Of a DNA stretch of 64,000 nucleotides, positions 36,301 to 50,300 are shown piece by piece. The notes beneath the pieces are model-generated. The model searched no databases, was not told where the DNA came from, and saw nothing but the letters and a program-made list of their open reading frames with translations. This DNA is from Spirometra erinaceieuropaei (taxonomy: Eukaryota; Platyhelminthes; Cestoda; Diphyllobothriidea; Diphyllobothriidae): contig CACRXP010000009.1 of the NCBI GenBank assembly GCA_902702965.1, positions 1,054,568 through 1,118,567 of the forward strand, read 5' to 3'. The translations under genes and the position numbers were made by a program. Numbering within the stretch: the first letter of the stretch is position 1; every line of letters starts with the position of its first letter.

Positions 36301-38171
36301 CCGCTGTGCCAGATGGACATCGGCCCAAATATTCATGTATCAAATTTCTGTCCACGCCTACAGACCTTGGTTCGAACTGATTTACTCCAAGTTAGTAGTC
36401 AATTTTTGAGGAAGTTAAAAAGCAACAAATTTCAAGAGTGTCTACTAGAAACCATACGAGGGATGTTGGACGACTCACAGATGAGCCGAACCCTTCACAA
36501 CTGTGCCATGCAGCGGCAGAATTTTGGCGAGACAGGTGTGGGTTTTTAGCTAGTACCTGTGCTAATAGTATGATATCCTGCAACCCAGTGCGATATACAT
36601 GTTTTAACCTTGCTCAAAGTACCATAGTTGACAGTACAGGTACTAGCTAAAAGCCCGGAAACCTTTCGTCCATATTCTGCCGCGGCACAGTTGCGAAAGG
36701 GTTCGGCTCATCAGTAGGTCCCCTCAGCGTTCCCCAGGTGCTTTCTAGCAAATACTCCAGTTTTGAAATTGCAGGATTTTAATTTGCCCAGGAATTGGTC
36801 GCTCACTTGATGTAAATCAGTCTATGGTATGGCATATCGTGCAGCCTATATGTATACTACTGGCTGCCTGTTAGTAATTTACGAATATTGCGTGGTCATT
36901 CGGCTGTGCCTGGGTCTATAAGTCTCAAGAGGCTGATTTACTCCAAGTTGGCGACTGATTTCTGAGGAAACTTAAAACCTGCAAGCTCTCACCAATGTTA
37001 CTGACTGTTCATTAAAAACCCTGGATTGTTATTGGACTGCAGCAGCACACTGTTATCCTTGGGATGATTATGTCAGAATGTTACTACCGATAAAGACTAG
37101 GGGGACTGGGGTGGCCATTTCTGGCTTATTAGCCGTAATCAGCAAGCCGTACCAAAACCCAAAGTGCGGAATACCTGGATCTTGATGCAGCGACATGTTA
37201 GTTAGAAGTCCAACGCCTGGGCTACGGACTCGTTGTCCGGTCGGTTGCGATCTGGAATATACAATGGTAGAGGGGCGCTCACGATCGTTCTTACAGAACT
37301 CACTCGTACCGTTGCGCCTTACGGGCTCTCACGATCGGTAAGCGTCGCTCTACCATTGACTGGCTGGCGAGGGCTAATAAGCCAGAAGAGGCCATTCCAG
37401 TCTCCCTTGTCTTTGTCGGCAATGCCATTTTGCCTATATCATGCGCCGCTGTGCGGCTGCTGGTTGGACTCGAGAGAGAGCCCCAAGGCACAACGGTAGG
37501 AGTGAGTTCCGTAAGAACGATAGGTGAGCGCCCCTCCACCATTGTGACTATGTCATCAAAATACAGACACGTGAAAAATAGTTGCCTTTTAGAAATCCTC
37601 GTGCGCAGGATTCCAGCAAAGTGTAGCATGCAAACCATAAGTCTGACCGCTTCTTCTCTGTCTTACCGTACTATGGTATACTCAAAGTGTTTGTCTCCTC
37701 AAACTGTCTGGACAAGGCAAGTCCAAATGTAGTCTAATCTTACAACGTCCTTAGATTTCTGTTGCTGAAACGGATAACTCAAACTCGTGCATCGAGGTCG
37801 CCGACCGTCCGATGGGACAGGTTTCACCACAGGCGCAAAAAGCGACAAACAGGAGGCCAGGAAGTTGCACCGACACCTCCCCAAGGGTTTTGTTCTCAGA
37901 AGAGACCTCGTCAGTGAAACCCTCAAAGGTGCATGGAGCATCTCTTGTCTTTTCTCACTAGAATGCCCTATCACTGAGGTAATAAGAAAAATCAACTCAC
38001 TTCCAAAAAAATCACATTTTGGATAGGAGAGGTAGCAGTGAGTATTCAATGGGAGGAGGATTTCTGAGCAGTAACCAGGACATTGCCGCAATTTTTCGGG
38101 GTCAGTCTACAGCATCCGCACTGATCGACTTAAAAATGATGTGCAAGACGCAATTTATCTACTACTACTAC

Positions 38172-38221
<50 letters not shown>

Positions 38222-38312
38222 GTACTACTACTACTACTACCACTACTACTACTACCACTACTACTACTACCACTACTTCTACTACTACTACTACTATTAT
38301 TACTACTACTAC

Positions 38313-38348
<36 letters not shown>

Positions 38349-41300
38349 TAATAACGATAATAGCAGTTGTTGTCCCGATAGACGAATGCCGTGGAGAACA
38401 AATGGAGAAGTCGCGAACTCAAACCTGGAAAACCCGACTTGTAAGACAAGGGATAGTTTATTTCACATTCTGCTCGCTTCCTTCGATGAACTCAGACGCC
38501 GTCAGTACAATGGACTCACTGAGTTCTCTTCCTTTGTTGGCCACAAGTCGACCCTCTCTAACATCTAAAGGCAGCCCAGAACGTAACTAGGGGGGCAGTT
38601 ACCTCTCAGTAAGCGAACAAATATTTCAGACAAACACGAAACTGACAGTTACTCTCTTTCAACAGCCCCTATGGGCTGAAGTTCGTGATAATGGGACTAG
38701 ATAAATGGAAACGACTTGAACAAGCTACCGGAAGGGGAGATGAGAGCTAGCAAAACAGATGGCTAAGGAACTGCTTTTGTCAAGTGCTTTTGGCGAAGAT
38801 ACTGGAGAAAGAATTTAATCTGTTCGCGCGCAGAAGAGTACGCAGAACGCCTTTGCCAAATCAAGAGAACTTACGGCTTTTAAAGTTAATCTTGTAAAAT
38901 AACATCTCAGAGCCGTTGTATTGTATCCTTGTTTGCTTAGAAAATTTGTCAGCGGGCTGGTTTGTGATTTGCCTCCCAAATTATTCGGCAAGAAAGTTGG
39001 GTTTTGCATGTGGATCAAACTTGAGATATGTTGCTTTTAGTGCGCAAGAATATTTTTCCCTATTTTAAAAGTCGAAATATGTTCGTTCTGCAAACCTGTT
39101 GCAAATTGCAAGTTGATGAATTCTTCTTTTTTGCTATTTTTAAAAAGGACCAGTTCACAGGAGAACCTCCCGAAAGTCACACAGATTGTGATGTTGAACC
39201 ACTCTCCGCCAGTGAGATCTCTAACAGACCTGGATCCACCCTCCAGTCCGTGACTGATGAGCTGGCCGAAACGCGAAACAGGTGAGACCCGCTCTATACA
39301 GTAGGAGAAGTTAGGGAATTAAGTAAGTTGAACTACTTAAATAAGTCTGGATGGCGAAGAACAGTTGAGCTTCCAGATGGTGAACTCATTTAGGTGACAG
39401 TAGCGAAAAGCGGGTTCCAGGGAGCAGTCGCGAAAAAGGAAACATGATCACTGGAACGGGAACTGTATTACTCTGACGGTCCGATTTTCACCCAAATCCA
39501 TCATCAAAGACGAAGTCAGGTAGGGGTAGTGGGTCACACAGATGTTACAGCATTTATGAGATATGGTTGTAATACAACTGCAAAATTATTGGATTCCACG
39601 TTCATCGCAAGTGGTTGTACGTGGTGTGATAATTTCCTAATTGACCACAGTCGAGTTGCTACTTGTCGGACTTTCATCGACTGAGAACCGAGAAACCATG
39701 ACTCGAGCAGTCCACGGTCCACGCAATTATTACCTCTCTCCAGAATTTAGGCCCCATTAAACTCGAATTTGCGGCCGGGTCTCGTCGAATGTGCTGCGAC
39801 TTTGAAGCTGTGGGAGAAAAACAACCTGCTGGCCTTTTTGACGTGTTGATCTGCCACAAATAGTGTCGTGGCCTAAGCACAAAAGAGACAAATACGACAA
39901 TCATACAAACGCGGTTGTGTAAAAACGCAATATCAGCGTGTGGAGACGCACTGCGGGGAACTGGAAGACAAAGTTACTGAATTAGAATATTTTCCACGGG
40001 TGCTTAGAACAAATGGCTACCCATGCAACTTCGTCTGCCAGTGCATATGCAAACGAGACAAGCGGCCAAAGAGCACCAACCCCGAATTTTGACAAGCTAT
40101 CCCAAAGTGTAAAACGTCTCGGAAACCGTCAGCCGCCTTCTCATGCCCCATGGATTTGGGGCTGCAGAGAGACCGGAGGCGACTATAAGACGTCAGATCA
40201 TGAGGCCAGAAGATCCACTGCTACGGCAACAGGCGTCTGGAGCCATTTTTCGGGCCTGGCGCAGCTGTGGGCTAAGCAGCTACGTCGGAAAGATTGAAAA
40301 ATTATCCTGGACGCGGATGGCTGAGCATGCAGCAGCAATAAGGAGGAAAGACGCCAGCTCCAAGTCGCGACTCATTCGAAGGGACCCGGCCTTATTTTCA
40401 AGTTTGATGAGGATGCAATCCTCGCAAAAAAAGACAACCGCGTGAGCTGCGAGCGGCTCGAGTCATAGTTCCCCAGCCCTTAGTGGGATAACAATCGAAA
40501 TGACCGCCCCGCTCCATATTCTGCCCTGAGACTTTGCCGAGCAAAGTAGTTAGTCATGTGGGAAGCTCGCGGGAAGGCCAGTGTCGGCGAGCAAACATCC
40601 CCACGGGTGATGAAATTCCGGCCATTAGCAATGTGGGTGTCGAAGGTTTTGACAGGTATGCAGGCGCATACTAACTGCGTACGGCAACACCCGCTAGTCA
40701 GACAATTATCCCACCACTGGCAACCTTCTGCGATGCATTCAGAAGCCGCCAATTGCATAAACATGCAAAGGCACAGCCACTGCACCCTATAAATACTGCA
40801 GTACTTGTGCGACACCTACTCTTATTTACTTCTGTCTCTGATAAGGGATTCGAGTCGGAAACCCCGGATTCGTAAAGTTCTTTTTCGACCGTCGTGTCTC
40901 ATTCGCAACTCATTTAGTGTAATCACTTACAGTAGGTGTGCCAACTCATGAAATGTTAACCTAAATTCTGAAATGCGTCTTCGTTTCGAAAAGACTACTT
41001 AAGTAGGGTTGTAAAATTAATCATCGTACAGCATTCTATAATAATTCAGTTACCTTGAAATACCGGCTTTCGAACGAACATTTTTCCGGCCGCACACAAA
41101 ATTCCGCGCTCTGTAAAAAAGGCCTACTTAAGAAGCATGAATTTTTTCTTATTGATTTTCGATGCCCTTAAAAATTCAATTAAACTTCATGGAAAATATG
41201 CATAAAAATATTCATTCTTCTACTCATTCAGTAGGAAATTACGTTTTCTCCCAATTTTATATTAAAAGAAAGTGTACAATTTGGTTTCTAAAAGTTTCTA

Positions 41301-44300
41301 GTCATGAGATTTTTAAATACCGTGAAATGCCCGTGTCTTTTCATTTAGTAATTTGGCTTGTAAAGTTTACAATATGCTCAAATCCACTGTTAAGTTTTAT
41401 GAACGCCATGTGGTCTCCTCCTAATGCCCTAGAGAAATGTACGGTTTACCGTACGCGGAAAATGGATGGCTTGTAGTTTGGAAACCCTGAACGCAAGTTT
41501 GACGGCAGGTCGGATTCAAAATTATTCGGAAATTGGAAAAGTTTTTGAAAACCGAATTATACCCATTTTTCTAGTATAAAATTTGAAGATTAGGCAATTT
41601 TCTACCGAATGAGCAGAAGAATGAATATTTGTATGCATGTTTTTAAATGAAATATAATTTAATTTTTTTAGGACATCGAAAATAAATAAGAAGAAATCCA
41701 TGCTCCTTAAGCAGGCATTTTTTACGGAGCGCGGTTTTTGCATGCGACCGGAAAGATAATCTTTCGAAAGGCGGCACCCCGAGGTAGCCGAATCATCTTA
41801 GAATTATGCTGCATGATGTGTAATTTTTCAACTCTACCTAAGTAATCTTTTCGAAACGAAAACGCATTTCAGAATTTTGGTTAACATTTCTTGAGTTAGC
41901 ACACCTAGTGTACTTTGGTGGGGAAAAGCCGGGCAAATATCCCACAGTCGCACAAATGTGAGTGGTATGGTTGCCAATAAATCGACCGACATGAAATAAA
42001 TGCTACGATTTACGATTCTACGAACACCATAGAATTGCAAATTCTGTTGGTTTTGAAACAGTCCTTGAGTCCTTGAAAACCCACATAAAAGGCTCGTTGG
42101 CCTCGGATGTGGCCATTCTCTTAAAAATTTGTCTCGCCATTGCGTGATTCAGCATTATCTATGCTGACTGCGACCGCTTTGGCCTATACAAATTGGTTCC
42201 TGTCCTGTTCTGCCTTAAGTTCAGTTGATACTTGAGAAAAGCATATCACTCTTTTATCTGACAAAACTCCCCAAAAAGGGATGTTTTGAGAAGCTTTTAG
42301 TAGACGAATCCATACACCTCCTCTCCTAAAAGCAAAATAGAACAAATGGGCGTTTAATTCTGGATTTTTTGAATATCATTTTCCATACCTATACGACTCC
42401 TTTAGTTCCCCGGGTAGAGAATCTTTCGGACACGGAGCGTCTTTTTTACCAGACTGACAGATCTCTTAAATGCAGATGTTCGCAAGTTTACTTCATACGC
42501 AGTAACATCCCGGCTTTCGTTAGGACATCCTTCCAATCCACTTCTGCTGCTCGTGCGCTGAAAATGTTGACAACTTGCATCACCTTCCCTTCCCGTATTT
42601 TGATGTATTTTTACATCTTCTAGTTCTTCGTCTGGACGGGGATTTTTTAGTTTTGGGAAGTGTGATATTATGTGGACGTTTTGGACGCTGCCATAACTAG
42701 TCGGGCACCCTTGTATCCGAGCAAAGAAGACTGATCGAGCATCTGAACCATTCGTTTATTTGTCTGAGCTATCGAACTGTCGCAGGAATCCATCGTCAGA
42801 GATAAAGGCGGTGATGAAACAGGCAACAGCTATAAGTGATAACTAGTCAATTACCTATCAGTGTCGCAGGCATAGAGGCGGCTGCGCAGAACTCTGTATG
42901 CAGGCGACAGATCGACATGTGGGTTGACTGAGTCCTCATCCGGGACTCAGGTCTCAATCAATTCTCGGCTAGTTTTGTTGCCGGCATAGGCGACTGTCTT
43001 GGTGGTTACTTACCAATGTTCCACCGTGATGTATATCAATTGCAATAACTTGGGACTGTTTGAAGACCACTCTATAGGAACATGAAGGAATATTCTAAAT
43101 AACTCAAGAACAAATGCATGTGAAAATGCGAATATATGGAAGTAGGTCGGAATTATTCAAATGAGATGCTCAACTCCTTCAAGATTGACTTTAAAGAGGG
43201 TATAAATCCATAACAAGTGACCAAAAATGACGTATGGGCGGAACAAATACACCCTACTTCGTGTTTGACCAGTTCATCTGTGCGATTGGCTGGAAAAATG
43301 ATAGGCCAACCGCCAGAATTTCACAGTATTACAAATTCAATTAAGAAATTCATTTCGCCAAAAATCATATTTAAAAATTCCCATGGATACTCAACATCTT
43401 ATAGCGCAAACTGACTAGTACAAGATGCCCTCCCTACTGAAATCACTTTGTTTACAAAACGAAGGGAGCGTTTCCTGCTTGCACGGCAACTCTCGCCTAA
43501 ATGCTGTTTTTTTAACTAAGTCGGGCTGTTTATGAGTTTGTTGTCTTCTTAAAATAGAACATCGAGACGCCAAAAATTGCGTGCTTCGACCTATGTACTT
43601 ATCTTGTAGGATTCATTCAAGTCTTCCACTCTTTCAAATGCTGGCGATCAAGGGGTTGAAAACCGTGTCAAAATCAATTCTTTTTCGAGGAGTTAACCCT
43701 GTTTACCGTGCAGCAGAAACACTCAAGGTCCATAATTAACGTCAAACTTTTTACTCTAAAGAAGCTTGCGAATCTTCCTTGGTCTCTGAACTTCATTGGT
43801 CCTCCCTGCCTATGTCACCTACCTCAGAGTCTTTTAAATTGCGACCGAGTATTCGTTAAAGTGGATTGGGTTTATGACCACTGTTCTCTTTTGTAAACAA
43901 TGTCATTGTCCTTAGTACAAACACCGTTTCGTAATTATAAACTCTTGAGTTCCCCTCTGTTTTCATGTTGGACGCCTTGTGCACAGATTAACTGAGGTGA
44001 ACCAGGAATTCGAGAGGAAATACGCCGAGTTGAAACTTGAGGTGAAGGAGGCGAAGGAGACGTACGCCGCATCGACCGACGTCCTGAAGAACGAATCTGA
44101 GATGTCCTTAAGGGCAAAGGATGCAGAAATTCAAAAGTTGCAGGAGATGGTATGCTCTAGATGTGGGCTTGTATGTCGCTTGCTTTCTATGTTTTTGAGC
44201 GCAATTAACAGCCTGATCGTTTTAGGTAAACACATAGAATGAGTTTATATGAAGAATGGTGGGATCGACTAGACGATTGTACCCTGTTATAATCTACTTC

Positions 44301-47300
44301 GACGAGTCTTCCTGCAAATCAGTTGTCATAAAGTCACAGCTTTTGCCAGGCAGTTAGGGCTGTAGTTGCGTAGCCACAAATCCGTCCGCAGTTTAGTCTT
44401 GAAATTGGAAGATTAATGTGAATCCGACAAGTACAGCTACGTAAGACGAACCTTTTTAGCTGTGCAAAGGATTGAGACATGTTTGGTGGACAATATGCCT
44501 CCTGAAATCGAGACCTTCAACTTGTCCATTACAACAAGAACGGTGTCTATCGTTACACTTTCCACTGAACGCACAATTTGTTCGAGATTTCAACACAACC
44601 AACACCGACGCGGTTCAAGGTTCAACGTAAAAGATGAAACAAATATTTCTACTCATCCAATTTGAGTACGCTGTTTCCCATCTAGACAGGAGGACCACGT
44701 CAACGTTGTAACAGACTTGTTTTGCGAAGGAGACTTGATGCTAACTCATGCATTTTATCTGGCTGATGTTATGAATTCGCTCGGAAACTCATCAGCGGAA
44801 AAATCAAGTGATGAGAAACTCGCCTGTTCGTTTGTGTTGGAAAGTCAACTTTCGCATATGCTCGAGGAACTAGAATTGACTCCTCTGGTCGTATAATATC
44901 GACCTGTCCTGGAGGCGCTCGCATTCACGAATTCATTCGTACACGTATGAGAACGTCCAGCGGGGAATGCTTAGAGCAGAGTAAGTGTGAATTTGTGCAA
45001 ATTCCCATATCAGTAATCAGAAGACGAGGTGGCGAGCATACGTAGCTTTCGATAAATACTCGTCGGGCCAGTACAATTATATGGGAAGGGGTAGAATTAA
45101 AACACGTCAGTGATAAGATAAATCGATTAAATTTTGCCTTAAAACACAGGCTGGGTGCGGGAATGTGGGGGAAGGGGGGGAGTTAATAGCAGTCAGTGTG
45201 AGGGGCGGGGTGAGGGCGGAAGGGCGCGGGAGAGTTGTAGCGTTAGTCGACCTTCGACCACTGTAGGCGTGGAGCCTGAACGTGGTTCTTCTGTGCGCAC
45301 AAGATTGGTTTTTGCAACGCTTACCCAAGAGAATCTGGGAACACCTCCCGGCATGGCTGGGAAAACCAGGAGAATAATCAGCACCATTCTCGCGCATGTG
45401 GTCGACTCCGGACATCATGTAGACCCCAGTGAAGAGTTTCGTGTGATCTATAAGGTTCCATCGAACTATCCTAAACCACTGGAACAGAGCCTGTTAGCAA
45501 CAGCAGAGGCGGCCGCCATCAGGTTGCGAAAACCAATCTTGTGCGCACAGAAGAACCACGCTCAGGCTCCGCGCCTGCAGTAGTCGAAGGTCTACTAATG
45601 TTGCAACTCCCCCCGCGTCGTGTCCTCACAGAGCTTTGCGCCAAAATGGACGTCAATAGAGCAATCTCACATCTCCAACGCGTACTGAATTCCCTGTGAA
45701 AATTGATTTGATTTGCTACCTAGATGACATGGCCTGATCTTCTCCGAGCGTGCACAATAAATCAGATATCACATGTGTACGTCAACTTCTTAGCTGGCTA
45801 TGTAAACTTTCAAAACGAATAAAACTCATTGAATGTGTTCTTAGTTCGGCGACTGGCGTCTAGCAGAGAAACTACCCGAAAGTAACATTCGGCACGTGTA
45901 ACGCAAAGACCCCCGGAAGATGTCAAAGTGGAGCTCTTTATCGACGTATATCGTGCATTCCCCCCGTGAGTGCGTTTAAGAGGCGTCTGGATATTCGTCT
46001 GTTAAACGTTAACCAGAGCTCCCTTAGCTCCGTCTAACGAGACACTGTTATAATTACAACCATGCTACTAAATTTGTTTTCAATAAGTCATTTTGGTTAC
46101 ATGAACTTTTACCCTGGTGTGCATACTGCGTGCAAACGCTGTGGATGGGTTGTTCTCCGTTATTTCGCAAATTCTCCGCCTTTCAACACTCATTTTCCAT
46201 GATGACCCTTATGCATTTCGCGTGCTAAAATTGCCAGTAAAATATTCGCAAATTAAATGCCTTTCATACAAACCTGTATTGTTTAAATGGAGCTTTCAAG
46301 GACTTATGTCATTTACTCCAAACACACTGATGGATTGACTAAAATTATTATATGTCCCTCACGTGATTATAGTGTGTGTCAATTCAAGAGCTTCGCATGT
46401 TTCCGAAGTTCGAAGCTACCGTGCTCCTGATTGCCTTATGCCTTTTCCCTCGCATTCTTCTCAGTGCCGGCCTTCTTCCTGCATAGTTACAGGCTTGGAG
46501 TCTTCGCGAATCCGAGGCAAACACTCGTTGGGAAGCCGACAAAGCCGAAGCCATATCTGCAGCAGAAGCTCGAGGGAGGGAAGAGGGTATAAGAAGCCAA
46601 GAGTTACGGATTTCTGAACTAAAGACGAACCTGGAGCAAAAATGTTCCGCAATTGACACACTGCAGGTAACTTCTGTTCGATATTATGATGAACACCTCT
46701 GGTTGTTTGAGCGAGAACGCACATAAGTCACTTGGCGGGATGCGTTAACTATCGATACATGTGTGGGATTTTTAGAGTTCGTGATGAAGCATACTTTTCT
46801 TTGGGCATATTTACCATTCATTACATTGTATGAATAGACGTGTAGCGCCTCAGAATCGTTTAAGTCTTCTACCTCTGGCACCCACGCCGCGCTGGGGATC
46901 ATGTGATCACGACTCTCGAGCGCCAGAATGTTAGTACATACAGCTCCGAGGATAGCCAATCACAGGCGTCCGCAAACTCCACCATCATCCAATCAACTGA
47001 CCAGACTGAGTCTCACGTGACGCTTATTCACCCAGGCCAGGTCACCCTGTCGCACGAACGTGCGCGCACCTACAGCCAGCTCCCTCTTGGGGACTCTGAC
47101 AGCCATCGGGCGTCTGTACCGAATATATTACTCTTTCTGGTGTCTTTCCCCTTCTTTAAAGCGGGACTTGGCCCTGATTATTGTGTCGCTCTGAGTACAT
47201 TCCCCCTCCTTAGAAGACACAAACGAACTAAATTCACTTGACAGAAGTGTACCACTAACTGCATTGACCATTTTCGACCTATTTTCTGTCTCCAGTCAAC

Positions 47301-50300
47301 AGTGCTCCAGAACGCAGTCTGAGCAACCTTAAGCGTGGACCGAAGTCCAATTGCCTGTTAAAATCAACACTGACTCACGTTCGTATAACGTTTTACAATC
47401 TAACCTGACCGGTACGTGTCACCGCAAGGCGACAGCAATCTAAACCAGTTCTAAAATTCTGGAGAAATAACTAACTGCCGACATATCCAAAGAAAGTGTT
47501 CATTTGGTTTCATCCGACCAAAAACCGGCTGACGCAGTGAGGAGGCGTCGGACGATTTACCCGTGAAATAATGACAGCGTCCGTGTTAAAAGGTCTACTG
47601 GAACTCTTTAAGTAGCATTATGTGAGCTGAACGCCAGCCTTGAAGATCTGCGGGGGCGCCAATGTTGACGACTGCTGCGCATACGTTAGGATAAAATGGA
47701 AAAAGAAAGCATTTCAGAAGAAGAAGAAGAAGAAGATGTGGTCACTGGGAGAAGAAGTTTATTGGCCTGACATTTCGGATTCTCACTCGAACGAATCCTC
47801 AGAGACTGCGCGGGAGGGGAGTCCTGGGCCTGCGCAGTGAGACTTTCTCGATGCAGTTCTGCTGCGACACTTTTGTGGTTCAGTCTGGCCTCACCATCTC
47901 AAGACATCCTTTCACAGCAAAATTTCTTGTCTTATCTGGATCGATGGGATAATCCCTTCTTTCTAACTTCCACGACTTCAGAAAGAAAACCGCGAACTTC
48001 AGGTGCGACTGGAGAACGCCCTGACGGAGCTCTCTGTTCGTGAAAAGCATTGGCTGGCGGACATGGAGAAAACTGAGAGGATTCACACGGAACGAGTGGC
48101 CGACATGGAGGAGCGTTGCCGTCGGCACAGCATGGACGCCTCTTTGGCCCTGTCAGAAGCGACGGTGACCAGCTTAAACAAGCAGATAGCAGAGTGGACA
48201 AGTCGTCTTCAAGCAGAAAAGGCAGCCAGCGAGAGAGAGATGATGGAATTGTTTGAGAAGAGAGTGGTTGAACTTTCTGAAAAGGCCATCTCCGAGCAGT
48301 CAAGGATAACTAGCGAGGTGAGTAAACTTTGATTTTAGGGGTGTTAGATGGTAGAGCCTCGGCTCCAAGGGTTGTGAGTGTCTGCTAACAGCAAACCATG
48401 GCTCTCGCAGCCTGATGTGCGTTGGCAGTTCTCCGGTACCTGGTCCTCTGGCGGTGGATATGCGTGAGCTCCCGCTGGGCTTACAAGTCCTGTGCATGTC
48501 TGCCTAGTCATCCACATCTTTTCTGATGTTGTTGTCAGTCAAGATCCTAGTCAAGTGTTTGTTGTGGACCAGGGGTGTGGAATGGAACGCCAAGGTGCGG
48601 GTTCGACCGCGCCACCCACCTGCGTCCTCCCCACCTCCACTTTTCTTGGCCCTGTCTTGACACCGGGTCCAGGTGGAGAGGTGGGGAGAGCGCGGCAGAT
48701 GCTTCGCAAGTCTGCCCTCACGATAAACTAATTCATGCGCAAGCCGTCGTGGCTGCTTCACCTTGCTCTAGAGCACACGGTTGACATCGTCGGATGTGAC
48801 GGTCGACTGTCATCAGATGATACAACATCCTTGTAGCCACTTATCTGAATTTCCGTGTCAGCCAACGACACAATTTCGAGCGCAGTTTACTGGCTGATAT
48901 CTAATCTTGAAATCGTCCAGAGCACTTTAAACTTCCCTGATTAACCTAGTGATTTTTGCTCTACGCGCTCAATAACATCAACGGGATGCAAGGTTGTGTG
49001 AGGTAAAACAAAAAATCCAGCAAACAGCTATATAAAGCTAGCTCAGAAGGTCTCAGGTGCGCGCCATTATTATGTATAATCTCTTGAGGATATAAAGGCT
49101 GAGCTTCAATACAGATGTAATGCCTACTGATCCTTGCATAAAACACGATGGTAAGGTGGTAAAGATAAAGTACAGTAGGTGGGCTAACTCATGAAATGTC
49201 AACCGAAGTTCCGAAATGCGTTTTCGTTTCCAAAAGATTAATTAAGTAGGCTTGTAAAACTGGTCAGTCTGCAACATAATTCTATAATATTTCACTTACC
49301 TCAGGATACCGGCTTTCGAATGAACTTCCTTCTGGCAGCAGGCAAAAGCTATACTCTGCAAAAAACGACTACTTAAGTAGCATGCAGTCTTCTCATTGAT
49401 TTTCCATGCTCCTAAAAGTCCAATTGTATTTCATGGAAAACATGTATAAAAATCTTCACTCTTTTGCTCATTCCGTAGCAAATTACGTCTTCATCTAATC
49501 TTATACTCGAAGAAAGGGTATAATTGGGTTTTCAAAAAGTTTTCCAATTCCCGAATAATTTTGAACCCGTTCTACCGTCACACTTGGATTCGGGGTTTCC
49601 AAACTACAAGCCGTATATTTTCCGCGTACGGAAAACCATACATTTCTCTACGGTAGTAAAGGGGGATCATAGAGGGTTAGTAAAATTTAGCAGTGGATTT
49701 GATCCATATTGTTAACTTTACAAGCCACATGGGTAAATGCATAGATATGACGATTTATGAATGGTCATTTCACAGTATTTAAAAGGCCCACAGTTAGAAA
49801 CCTTTTTAAAACCGAATTATGTCCCTTCTTCGAGTATAAAATAAGGAGAAGACTTAATTATCTACCGAGCGAGCAAAAGAATAAATATTTTACGCATGTT
49901 TTCCATGAAATACAATTGGACTTTTAGGGGCATCGAAAATCAATGCGAAAAGTGCACGCCACTTAAGTAGTCATTTTTTTCTGAGTGTAGCTTCTGCATG
50001 CAGCCGGAATGAAGTTCGTTCAAAAGCCGGCATCCTGCGGTAACTGAAATATTATAGAAGTATGTTGCAGACTGACCAGTTTTACAACCCTACTTAATTA
50101 ATCTTTTCGAGACGAAAATGCATTTTGGAATTTCGGCTGACATTGCATGAGTTAGCTCACCTACTGTATATGACCGAGGTCAGAAAAGGGCGACCGCTGG
50201 AGCATGTCTTACGGGAATGGTGGTAATGCGTGTTATACCACTGGGACCTCAGAATCGTAGTGGAGGCACCTTAAAATGTAACTACCCGAAGGAGACTCCG

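Noticed and set aside
38141..38590. 149-codon frame rich in leucine
   Set aside because: It is a translation of the (CTA)n microsatellite; no start context, no conserved sequence.
40820..40900. further hammerhead ribozyme
   Set aside because: CTGATAAGGGATTCGAGTCGG resembles the PLE ribozyme, but box 1 is changed and helix II and box 2 do not align; only a possible remnant.
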